A stretch of 64,000 nt of DNA from positions 179,411 to 243,410 of the forward strand of contig LDXJ01000059.1 of the NCBI GenBank assembly GCA_001029295.1, written 5' to 3'. The notes under the pieces are model-generated. The model did no database searches and was not told the DNA's origin. It saw only the letters and a program-made list of their open reading frames with translations. The position numbers and the translations under genes are program-made. This DNA comes from Peptococcaceae bacterium CEB3 (GTDB lineage: Bacteria; Bacillota; Desulfitobacteriia; Desulfitobacteriales; Desulfitobacteriaceae). Shown in pieces: positions 17,413 to 24,826 of the stretch (position 1 is its first letter; each line of letters opens with the position of its first letter).

Positions 17413-19191
17413 ATGCAACCGTATGTGGCGGCGGCTCTGCAATTTAATCCCCAACTGTTCCAAACCGAAAGCAATGTTCACCGGCTCTATAGCATGGTTG
17501 AGCGAGCTGCTGCCGATGGGGCAAAGCTGATAGTTACCCCCGAAATGGCCACTACTGGCTGCCATTATCGCGATAGAGGCCAGATTGCTCCCTATGTGTC
17601 CATCGTGCCGGGAGCGGTTACAGATTTGTTTAGCCAGGTGGCAAGGAAATACGAGTGCTACATCGCGATAGGTTTGCCCGAGAGAGAGCTGACAACTGGA
17701 CTTTTCTATAATACCGCAGCATTAGTGGGCCCTCATGGTTACCTCGGTAAGTACCGTAAGACGCATTTGTGGGAAACTGAAGGGCACTGGGCAGCTTGGG
17801 GCAATCTCGGGATTCCCGTTTTTGACACTGGGGTTGGACGACTGGCGTTGCTCATATGTATGGATGCCTATTTTTTTGAGACCTTCCGTCTGGCGGCCAT
17901 TCAGGGGGCAGATGTCATTGCTTTCTTGACTAACTCCTCCGGGGGAGCAATTGCCAATCTTCAGGCGCGTGCGGCGGAAAACGGCCTATATGTTGTGAGC
18001 GCTAATCGCTCTGATCGGGAGATGGATCATACTATGAAAGGGTCTAGTTCAATTTGGGATCCCACTGGCAGGTTATTGGCCCAGGGCGGAACCGGCGGTG
18101 AGGAAATTGTCCAAACATTGATAGATCCAGGCCGTTTCCAGAACCGAGGGAAGCTGCTACAGGACCGACGTCGGCCGGAAATTTACTGTGATTTAGCCTT
18201 GCACATTGCACCATGGAATTCTCACAAGAGCCAAGTATCGAATAATGTCACTGTAGCATGTTGTCAGTATGAGCCGGTCGTCGCGGACAGACAGGCAAAT
18301 ATGGCTGAAGTGGCAGAACTACTGCAGAGAGCATTTAGGCTGGCTAAAACCAAGGCACAAAATATTGAATTGTTGGTGTTACCTGAACTAACTTTTTGTG
18401 GGCCCTCCGCCCATTTGAATCCGGAAGGCGCCTTCGGCTTGGCGGAGCAAATTGAGACGGCTGCGGGGGTTTTGGGGAGTAGTACGGCTTTCGTGGCGGC
18501 AATGGCTAAGTCTTTAGCTGTAATAATTGTGTTCGGCTTAATCGAACAAGAAGGTAATTTGCTCTACAATACTGCGGTAATTGTCGGACAGGATGGGACA
18601 GTAATTGGTAGATATAGAAAGACGCACCTGAAAGAAGCGGAGCAAGCTTGGGCGACACCGGGCGACGAATTCGTCGTTGTTCCTATTCCCGACGTTGGTA
18701 ATGTTGGATTGGCGATTGGCAGTGATGTCCTGTTTCCGGAGGTCTTTGCGCTGCTAGCAACAAAACGGGCGGACATGGTTGCCATACCCTCAGCTTGGGC
18801 TGCTGATGAGGGAGGGCTAATTGAGGTCGATAAGTCCATTCATCCCGATGCTGGTAAAGCGCAGTTCTTATGGGATATTCGGGCTCGCGACAACTGCTTT
18901 TACCTGTTGGTGGCCAACTACACGGATAATGCTTTGGGTTATGAGGGAGGGAGCGGGGTTTACGCGATCGATCCCATTTATGGCCTCGACAAGTCAGTGT
19001 TTTTAGGCCCCATGGAGGAAGATGTACTTATTACCGATGTAGTAACAGCGCCAGCAAACTGGTATACTCAAGATCATTTCTTGGCGTGCCGACGCATGGA
19101 TGAAACATATTATCCATTGTTAATCCGCAAAAACGAAGAGCGGGCCTGTTCAAAAACGAGAAAATGTCTCAGATTTGAGATGAGAAAGTGA
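17413..19191 (+). CDS. Tandem double-domain carbon-nitrogen hydrolase (nitrilase superfamily)
   Basis: A 592-residue protein made of two nitrilase-superfamily domains, about 1-275 and 282-560; usual members have one. Domain 1 has the full Glu-Lys-Cys triad: Glu44 in TPEMATTG, Lys116 in KYRKTHLW and Cys149 in LLICMDAY. Domain 2 keeps Glu325 (LPELTFCG) and Lys403 (RYRKTHLK), but the catalytic cysteine position reads AIGSDVLFPE, so Gly436 replaces it. Domain 2 should be catalytically dead and perhaps structural or regulatory. The ATG follows GGGAGG. A substrate amide or carbamoyl-type amine is likely, given the quaternary-amine transporter next door; that is inference. Confidence 0.9.
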   Translation: MQPYVAAALQFNPQLFQTESNVHRLYSMVERAAADGAKLIVTPEMATTGCHYRDRGQIAPYVSIVPGAVTDLFSQVARKYECYIAIGLPERELTTGLFYNTAALVGPHGYLGKYRKTHLWETEGHWAAWGNLGIPVFDTGVGRLALLICMDAYFFETFRLAAIQGADVIAFLTNSSGGAIANLQARAAENGLYVVSANRSDREMDHTMKGSSSIWDPTGRLLAQGGTGGEEIVQTLIDPGRFQNRGKLLQDRRRPEIYCDLALHIAPWNSHKSQVSNNVTVACCQYEPVVADRQANMAEVAELLQRAFRLAKTKAQNIELLVLPELTFCGPSAHLNPEGAFGLAEQIETAAGVLGSSTAFVAAMAKSLAVIIVFGLIEQEGNLLYNTAVIVGQDGTVIGRYRKTHLKEAEQAWATPGDEFVVVPIPDVGNVGLAIGSDVLFPEVFALLATKRADMVAIPSAWAADEGGLIEVDKSIHPDAGKAQFLWDIRARDNCFYLLVANYTDNALGYEGGSGVYAIDPIYGLDKSVFLGPMEEDVLITDVVTAPANWYTQDHFLACRRMDETYYPLLIRKNEERACSKTRKCLRFEMRK

Positions 19192-19258
19192 CGAGTCAAA
19201 CACGGAGAATATAGGGACGTTCAGGCAGGAACGGTTCTTACAGCGTCGCAATAACGGG

Positions 19259-19281
19259 ACTCTTCCGGATACAGGAAGAGT
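19259..19281. repeat. Inverted repeat ACTCTTCC ... GGAAGAGT
   Basis: Perfect eight-base arms with a seven-base spacer, 74 bases before the -24 element at 19355 and 68 bases after the nitrilase stop. No T-tract follows, so an activator site fits slightly better than a terminator. Confidence 0.45.
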
Positions 19282-19354
19282 TCGCTCTGAATTATACCGG
19301 TCAGTGCGAAAAATTTTCAACCTAGTGGGCGATTTTCAGCCCCATCGTGTCGAC

Positions 19355-19370
19355 TGGAATAGTTTTTGCA
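19355..19370 (+). promoter_or_regulatory. Candidate sigma-54 promoter of the opuB operon
   Basis: TGGAATAGTTTTTGCA keeps the essential GG and GC with ten bases between them and a perfect TTGCA, but the -24 box is weaker (TGGAAT). It stands about 105 bases before the start of the binding-protein gene. Confidence 0.6.
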
Positions 19371-19475
19371 TTTGCGATAATATTAAGTTTAGATACTCTA
19401 GCCTACAGCGGGGGGGAGGTAGGGTAAAGAGTACGTGTGAACTGCCCAAACGAAAATTGAAGGGGAGGATTACGG

Positions 19476-20393
19476 ATGAAAAAGCGTATTTTTGCGGGTA
19501 TTCTATCTGTTGTACTGGTAGGGATCATGCTGGTTGGCTGCGGGGCGAGTAACGGCGGTGCTTCGGGGCAAACGGCCCAAAAGCCGACAATTACGGTCGG
19601 CTCGAAAGATTTTACGGAAAATCGCATCTTAGGGAATATGATTGCCCTGCTCTTAGAGAAGAGCGGATTTCCCGTCAAGAAAAAATTTGGTCTAAGTACC
19701 GTGATTGCGGCCAAAGCACTGCAGAACGGCGATATTGATGTTTATCCGGAGTATACCGGGACGGGGCTGGTAACAATTTTAAAGGAAAAAGTTCTTACTG
19801 ACCCCGACGCTACGTACAATGCGGTACAAAAAGGTTACGAGAGCAAGTTTAAGGAGCAGTGGCTGGGGCGGTTTGGTCTGAACGATACCTACACCTTAGT
19901 AATGGAGCCCGATAAGGCTAAGGCATTAGGTATCACCTCGATCTCCGACCTTGCTAAGCACGCTGCGGACCTGAAATTTGGTTCGGACCAAGAGTTTTTG
20001 GCCCGCCCGGATGGTTATCCAGGGCTAATGAAGGCTTATGGCCTTAAGTTCAAAAAGAAAAACATTAAGTCAATGGATGCCGGTTTGGTGTATAACGCAT
20101 TGGCAAGCGGTCAGGTTGATGTTATTATGGGTTTTTCTACCGATGGCGCCATTGCTAAACTCCATCTGGTCACTCTCAAGGATGATAAACATTTCTTTCC
20201 GGTTTATGACGCTGCCCCAGTGATTAGACAGGACGTGCTCAAGAGGAATCCAGAGATTGCCACCATACTAAACAAACTGCAGGGGAAGATTTCTAACCAA
20301 ACAATGCAGGAACTCAATTATCAAGTAGATGTAAAAGGGAAGGATCCTGCTCAAGTTGCTAAAGACTTCTTATCTTCCCAAGGTCTGATCTAA
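19476..20393 (+). CDS. opuBC: Quaternary-amine ABC transporter substrate-binding lipoprotein (OpuBC/OsmF type)
   Basis: Extracytoplasmic receptor of 305 residues for glycine betaine, choline, carnitine or similar compounds. Residues 1-23 form a signal peptide with the lipobox LVGC (Cys at about 22). The mature part starts with TITVGSKDFTENRILGNM and contains the family's DVYPEYTGTGL and LASGQVDVIMGFSTDG segments. The start ATG follows GGGGAGG. A strong hairpin follows the gene, and the ATPase and two permeases come next. In anaerobes such transporters can feed demethylation rather than osmoprotection; the mttB operon downstream suggests that here. Confidence 0.93.
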   Translation: MKKRIFAGILSVVLVGIMLVGCGASNGGASGQTAQKPTITVGSKDFTENRILGNMIALLLEKSGFPVKKKFGLSTVIAAKALQNGDIDVYPEYTGTGLVTILKEKVLTDPDATYNAVQKGYESKFKEQWLGRFGLNDTYTLVMEPDKAKALGITSISDLAKHAADLKFGSDQEFLARPDGYPGLMKAYGLKFKKKNIKSMDAGLVYNALASGQVDVIMGFSTDGAIAKLHLVTLKDDKHFFPVYDAAPVIRQDVLKRNPEIATILNKLQGKISNQTMQELNYQVDVKGKDPAQVAKDFLSSQGLI

Positions 20394-20415
20394 AGGTGTC
20401 GATAAAAACGCTAAC

Positions 20416-20445
20416 AGCCAGGGTACCTTTGAGGGCACCCTGGCT
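20416..20445 (+). terminator. Intercistronic stem-loop between opuBC and opuBA
   Basis: AGCCAGGGT pairs perfectly with ACCCTGGCT around a twelve-base loop, followed by GGGCTTTAAA. It probably attenuates read-through or protects the upstream messenger end, giving more binding protein than ATPase. Confidence 0.65.
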
Positions 20446-20472
20446 GGGCTTTAAACGTAAGGGAGGAAACAG

Positions 20473-21612
20473 ATGATAAGTTTACGCGACATTTCCAAGA
20501 AGTTCCCTAATGGGTTCACTGCTGTTGACAATATATCACTGGAGATTGAACCAGGTGAACTGGTGGTGCTAATCGGGTCTTCCGGCTGTGGAAAAACCAC
20601 TACACTGAAAATGATCAATCGTCTAATCGAGCCTTCTGCCGGTCAAATATTCATCAATGGGGAGGACGTGCTACAAGGCGATCCGATTGAATTGCGCCGG
20701 AATATCGGCTACGTGATTCAAGAGATCGGATTGTTTCCGCACATGACGATTGCCGAGAACATTGCCTTGGTTCCCCAATTGAAAAAGTGGAGTAAGGCCA
20801 AAATCAACAAGCGAGTGAATGAGCTGTTAGAACTGGTGGGCCTCGACCCGGCAGTTTCAGCCAAGAAATTCCCGCATGAACTGAGTGGTGGTCAAAGACA
20901 ACGAGTAGGGGTGGTTCGGGCCCTAGCCGTGGATCCGCCGATCATGTTGATGGATGAGCCGTTTGGGGCCTTAGACCCGATAACACGCGAGCAATTGCAG
21001 GATGAATTTCTTAAGCTACAGGCAACCGTTAAAAAGACTATCGTTTTCGTCACCCATGACATGGATGAAGCACTCAAGCTGGCTGACCGGATCGTGGTGA
21101 TGCATCAGGGCAGAATTTTGCAATGCGCGAGACCGCGGGAGATTTTGCGCAATCCGGCCAACGATTTCGTGAGGGACTTCGTGGGAGCGGACCACACATT
21201 GAAGCAACTAAGCTTAATCAAAGTGCGGGAGGCGATGCAAACCGACATCTCTACATTATATGCAGATGAATCAATCGCCGCGGCCAGAGAGAAATTCGCC
21301 CAAGGCTACCGTAGCATGGTTGTAATTGACAGGCGAGGAATTGTAAAAGGATACGTAAATAAAGTTCACCTGAACGAGGTTCGGGAGGGGCCGGTTAGTC
21401 AGATCATGAGGACCCGCTTTAGCAGCATAGGGCCCGATAAATCTCTAAAAGAGGCTTTGACGTTAATGATTCAACGTGATGCGGGATATATTGCTGTCAT
21501 AGACGAACGTGGTACCCTTCTTGGGGTGGTTTCTACAAATTCATTGCACCAGCTTGTCGGAGAACCTTACCTGGAGGTTGAGGGGGAGGTGGAGGGAATT
21601 GAAATTTCTTAA
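20473..21612 (+). CDS. opuBA: Quaternary-amine ABC transporter ATPase with CBS domains
   Basis: ATP-binding subunit of 379 residues. The nucleotide-binding domain (about 1-240) has the Walker A GSSGCGKTTT, a Q-loop in VIQEIGLFPHM, the signature LSGGQRQRVGV and the Walker B IMLMDEPFGALDP. Two CBS motifs follow (about 245-370), as in OpuA/OpuB ATPases where they gate transport by ionic strength. The ATG follows GGGAGG. The 3' end overlaps the start of the first permease gene by 14 bases, so translation is coupled. Confidence 0.94.
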   Translation: MISLRDISKKFPNGFTAVDNISLEIEPGELVVLIGSSGCGKTTTLKMINRLIEPSAGQIFINGEDVLQGDPIELRRNIGYVIQEIGLFPHMTIAENIALVPQLKKWSKAKINKRVNELLELVGLDPAVSAKKFPHELSGGQRQRVGVVRALAVDPPIMLMDEPFGALDPITREQLQDEFLKLQATVKKTIVFVTHDMDEALKLADRIVVMHQGRILQCARPREILRNPANDFVRDFVGADHTLKQLSLIKVREAMQTDISTLYADESIAAAREKFAQGYRSMVVIDRRGIVKGYVNKVHLNEVREGPVSQIMRTRFSSIGPDKSLKEALTLMIQRDAGYIAVIDERGTLLGVVSTNSLHQLVGEPYLEVEGEVEGIEIS

Positions 21613-22237
21613 ATACATGGCTTTGCACTATGACAAGATAGGGCATTTGTTGCTTCAGCACGTAAGAGTGACGGTTATATCCCTTGTCTTAGCTGCCATA
21701 ATCGGGATTCCCTTGGGAATTTTGATCACGAAAAACGAAAAAGCAGCTAAGATTGTGCTCTATGTGGCAGGAATAATCCAAACCGTTCCCAGTATTGCCT
21801 TGTTTGGATTTCTAATTCCCGTGCTGGGTATTGGCTTGAAGCCGGCGGTGGTCGCTTTGGTACTATACGGACAACTCCCGATCATACGCAATGTTTATAC
21901 GGGAATTAAGACTATTAGCCCCGCCCAGATGGAATCCGCCCGGGGGATGGGGATGACCGGATTCCAGATCCTAAGACGCATTCAGATTCCGGAGGCTTTT
22001 CCAGTGATCCTAGGGGGTATCCGTACAGCCGCGGTGGCTCTGGTTGGAATTGCAGCGATTGCTTCCATAGTCGGCGCAGGCGGCTTGGGAGATTTGATTT
22101 TCGAGGGAATCTCGTCGGTCAATTCGACGGTGGTTTTGGCTGGAGCTATACCCGCGGCACTTCTTGCTCTGGCGATAGACTATGTTTTAGGGGTGCTTGA
22201 AAGATCTCTAAACCCCATGCCAACAATGAAGAAGTGA
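21599..22237 (+). CDS. opuBB: Quaternary-amine ABC transporter permease
   Basis: Membrane subunit of 212 residues with five to six helices. The EAA loop lies in ESARGMGMTGFQILRRIQIPEAFPVILGG. The TTG at 21599 follows a GGAGG-rich stretch and overlaps the end of opuBA; an ATG at 21617 is an alternative, and the longer frame from 21509 lies inside opuBA. Its closest relative here is the next gene, with which it shares the TVPSIALFGF / TIPTIAVFGL and SIVGAGGLGDLIFEG-type segments. Confidence 0.92.
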   Translation: MKFLKYMALHYDKIGHLLLQHVRVTVISLVLAAIIGIPLGILITKNEKAAKIVLYVAGIIQTVPSIALFGFLIPVLGIGLKPAVVALVLYGQLPIIRNVYTGIKTISPAQMESARGMGMTGFQILRRIQIPEAFPVILGGIRTAAVALVGIAAIASIVGAGGLGDLIFEGISSVNSTVVLAGAIPAALLALAIDYVLGVLERSLNPMPTMKK

Positions 22238-22277
22238 TTCGAGTCAATAATAACAATCTTCAAGGGGGGTCGATTTA

Positions 22278-22910
22278 ATGGGGTGGTTAGAATATATTGC
22301 GCACAACCAGGACGAGTTTTGGCACTTGGTGGCTCAGCACCTGATGATCACCGGTACCGTATCGCTGCTGATTATTATCATCGGTGTACCGCTTGGCATA
22401 TATATTACCCGCAATAAGTGGCTGGAAGGGCCGGTGATCTGGATCGCTAACGTCGGACAGACAATTCCAACCATTGCCGTGTTTGGCCTGGTGTTACCTT
22501 TCATGGGTATTGGACTCAAACCTGCTTTGTTTGCTCTCTGCCTTTATGGCATCTTGCCGATCATCCGAAATACTTATACGGGAATAAAAAGCGTGGACCC
22601 TGCCTTGATTGAGTCTGCAGCTGGTATGGGGATGACCCCCAGTCAAATTCTGATGCGAGTGGAAATCCGGCTGGCCTTGCCAGTTATCATGGCGGGGATT
22701 AGAACAGCGGTGGTTATCAGTGTCGGGATGGCAGCTTTAGCAACATTTATTGCCGCCGGCGGGTTGGGAGATTTGATTGTCCGTGGCTTATCTATGATGG
22801 ACAACGCTGTTCTCTTGGCGGGAGCCATACCGACGGCTATCTTGGCGGTACTCGCCGACATCATTTTGGGTATGGCGGAGCACGCCATGATTCCAAGGGG
22901 CATCCGCTAG
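22278..22910 (+). CDS. opuBD: Quaternary-amine ABC transporter permease, second subunit
   Basis: Partner permease of 210 residues, paralogous to the preceding gene. It has the EAA-type loop ESAAGMGMTPSQILMRVEI and the closing AAGGLGDLIVRGL. The ATG follows AAGGGGGG. With the lipoprotein, ATPase and first permease it completes an OpuB/OpuC-type importer. The operon is followed by a 419-base region with repeats and a sigma-54 promoter. Confidence 0.92.
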   Translation: MGWLEYIAHNQDEFWHLVAQHLMITGTVSLLIIIIGVPLGIYITRNKWLEGPVIWIANVGQTIPTIAVFGLVLPFMGIGLKPALFALCLYGILPIIRNTYTGIKSVDPALIESAAGMGMTPSQILMRVEIRLALPVIMAGIRTAVVISVGMAALATFIAAGGLGDLIVRGLSMMDNAVLLAGAIPTAILAVLADIILGMAEHAMIPRGIR

Positions 22911-22959
22911 CAGGCGGTGAGCAAAAGCATTTAAGTCCAAGTCATGCTCTTTCCTTCAT

Positions 22960-22988
22960 GAGTGTTGATTTCCAGAGTGTTGTTTCCA
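22960..22988. repeat. Tandem direct repeat GAGTGTTG(A)TTTCCA
   Basis: Two adjacent copies, GAGTGTTGATTTCCA and GAGTGTTGTTTCCA, differ by one base. They lie about 190 bases before the -24/-12 promoter at 23180, within the usual range of activator sites. Confidence 0.5.
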
Positions 22989-23008
22989 CACATATTGACT
23001 CCCACAGA

Positions 23009-23047
23009 GGTTCTCAATGATGAGACTTCGTCTCGTTGATGAGAACC
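23009..23047. promoter_or_regulatory. Interrupted palindrome upstream of the mttB promoter
   Basis: GGTTCTCA pairs with TGAGAACC and, nearer the centre, GAGAC pairs with GTCTC around TTC; the five bases between are unpaired. The centre is about 150 bases upstream of the -24 element at 23180. That is where enhancer-binding proteins usually bind. It could alternatively end the opuB transcript, although no T-tract follows. The rest of the 22911-23329 gap holds only the repeat and promoter listed. Confidence 0.5.
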
Positions 23048-23179
23048 AATAATAGTGCGCCACACCCCGACTGGAGAAAACTCGAGGCATCTCGAAATTG
23101 AGACGGCAACGTTTTGGCGATGAACGAGGGTTGATGAGAGCTCTTAAATAAAGCTGTATTTGCTGAACAAAAGCCGCGT

Positions 23180-23195
23180 TGGCACGCTAATTGCA
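23180..23195 (+). promoter_or_regulatory. Sigma-54 promoter of the mttB operon
   Basis: TGGCACGCTAATTGCA is a perfect -24/-12 element (TGGCAC-N5-TTGCA), 134 bases before the start of the first MttB homologue. Confidence 0.92.
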
Positions 23196-23329
23196 AGTAG
23201 TTTTCAGAAAGAATTTGTCAAGGACGCGTTGCGCTAGCTGCACTCGCAGAGCATGGTTTTTGCCGGTGTTCACATATATTGGGACAATATAGAGCCGTGA
23301 GCTGAGGTTTAGTGAAAGGGGTTGTAGCG

Positions 23330-24775
23330 ATGAACAAAGGTGGTATTGAAGGCGGTTCCTACCAGCCGTTAACGCAATCTGAGATCAGGATGTTGCATAA
23401 GGCTTCCATGAAGGTGTTTGAAGAGGTGGGAATGGAGGTCCATGACAAACGGGCTTTAGAGATTTTTGCAAACGCCGGGGCGGACGTGGACTTTGGCGCG
23501 AAACGGGTTCGTGCTTCCGAATCCTGGATCATGAATATTGTCAGCAAGGCTCCTTCGGAAGTGACCTTATGTGGTCGGGACGAGAAGAATGATTTAGTTT
23601 TAGGTGGCAAGCGGGTTTACCTTGGTACAGGCGGTACTGCTCTGAATGTCCTTGATTTAGAATCGGGCCAGCGGCGCCCCAGCGTTTTAGCCGATGTGCG
23701 CAATACAGCCAGGTTAGTCGATGCTTTGGAAAACATCCATTTCTTTGTCTTGCCGGTGTACCCGTCTGACCTACAAAAACAAAATGTCGATGTGAACAGG
23801 TTTTTTGCCGGGCTCAGTAATACTACCAAGCACGTTATGGGTGGTGTTTACACTAAAGAAGGTGTACGGAAAGTTGTACGTATGGCCGAAACGATTATGG
23901 GCGGTCGTGAGGCTCTTCGCAAACGCCCCATCATATCTATGATCACCAATATCATGAGCCCCCTGAAAATGGACGCCACTTATACGGATTTAATGCTGAC
24001 TGTCATTGAAGAGGGCCTTCCCTTAGCGACACCGCCGGCACCGATTGCCGGAGCTACCTCCCCCGTAACCCTGGCGGGAACAATCGTCCAGCTCAATGTG
24101 GAAGCGTTGAGCGGATTACTTTTAGCCCAGATCGTTAATCCCGGTATGCCAACACTATACAGTGCTGTTCCCACGACAGCGGATATGCGGACAATGGGTT
24201 TTCTGTTCTCAGCCGTGGAAAATGGGATCATGAACGCAGCAGTCGCTCAGTTGGCCCAGTATTATAATTTGCCGTTGTATGCGACTGCCGGTGTCAGCGA
24301 GTCGAAGATCCCAGATGTTCAATCAGGTTATGAAAAAATGAGCACGTCAATGCTGGCGGCATTAGCTGGCGCTAACTACATTCACGATGCGGCTGGGTTA
24401 ATCGAATCCGGGTTAAGCGTAGCTTATGAGCAGTACGTACTAGACGACGAAATTAACGGAATGGTCCTAAGGGCCGTCAGGGGGCTGGAAGTGACTGAGG
24501 AAACGTTATCCCTAGACGTGATCAAACGGGTAGGCCCAGGGGGTAACTATGTGGCCGATGATCAAACTTATCAGTACATGCGGACTGAGTTCTTCCTGCC
24601 GAGGGTGGCCGACCGCTCACCCTATGCAGTGTGGGAGAAGAACGGAATGATCGATGGGCGGGAAAAAGCTCGTCAAATTGCCAGAGATATCTTGGCAAAA
24701 CATAGCCCCGCCCCAGTTGACTGGGCAGTGATAGAGACTTTGAAGTCGGAAATTCCGGAACTAATCACAGAATAG
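23330..24775 (+). CDS. Non-pyrrolysine MttB-family methyltransferase, copy 1
   Basis: TIM-barrel methyltransferase of 481 residues related to trimethylamine methyltransferase MttB. There is no in-frame amber codon, so it belongs to the pyrrolysine-free branch (MtgB-like), whose studied members demethylate quaternary amines such as glycine betaine. Family segments include VYLGTGGTALNVLDLESG, ANYIHDAAGLIESGL and FFLPRVADRSPY near the end. The ATG at 23330 follows AAGGGG by ten bases; a GTG at 23312 is upstream. It would transfer a methyl group to the corrinoid protein at 27073. The adjacent OpuB importer supports a betaine-like substrate; the exact one is unknown. Confidence 0.9.
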   Translation: MNKGGIEGGSYQPLTQSEIRMLHKASMKVFEEVGMEVHDKRALEIFANAGADVDFGAKRVRASESWIMNIVSKAPSEVTLCGRDEKNDLVLGGKRVYLGTGGTALNVLDLESGQRRPSVLADVRNTARLVDALENIHFFVLPVYPSDLQKQNVDVNRFFAGLSNTTKHVMGGVYTKEGVRKVVRMAETIMGGREALRKRPIISMITNIMSPLKMDATYTDLMLTVIEEGLPLATPPAPIAGATSPVTLAGTIVQLNVEALSGLLLAQIVNPGMPTLYSAVPTTADMRTMGFLFSAVENGIMNAAVAQLAQYYNLPLYATAGVSESKIPDVQSGYEKMSTSMLAALAGANYIHDAAGLIESGLSVAYEQYVLDDEINGMVLRAVRGLEVTEETLSLDVIKRVGPGGNYVADDQTYQYMRTEFFLPRVADRSPYAVWEKNGMIDGREKARQIARDILAKHSPAPVDWAVIETLKSEIPELITE

Positions 24776-24826
24776 ACGCTCGTCAGGCTAGTTATGGATT
24801 GAGCCGGGATTTGAGGGGTAAATGTC

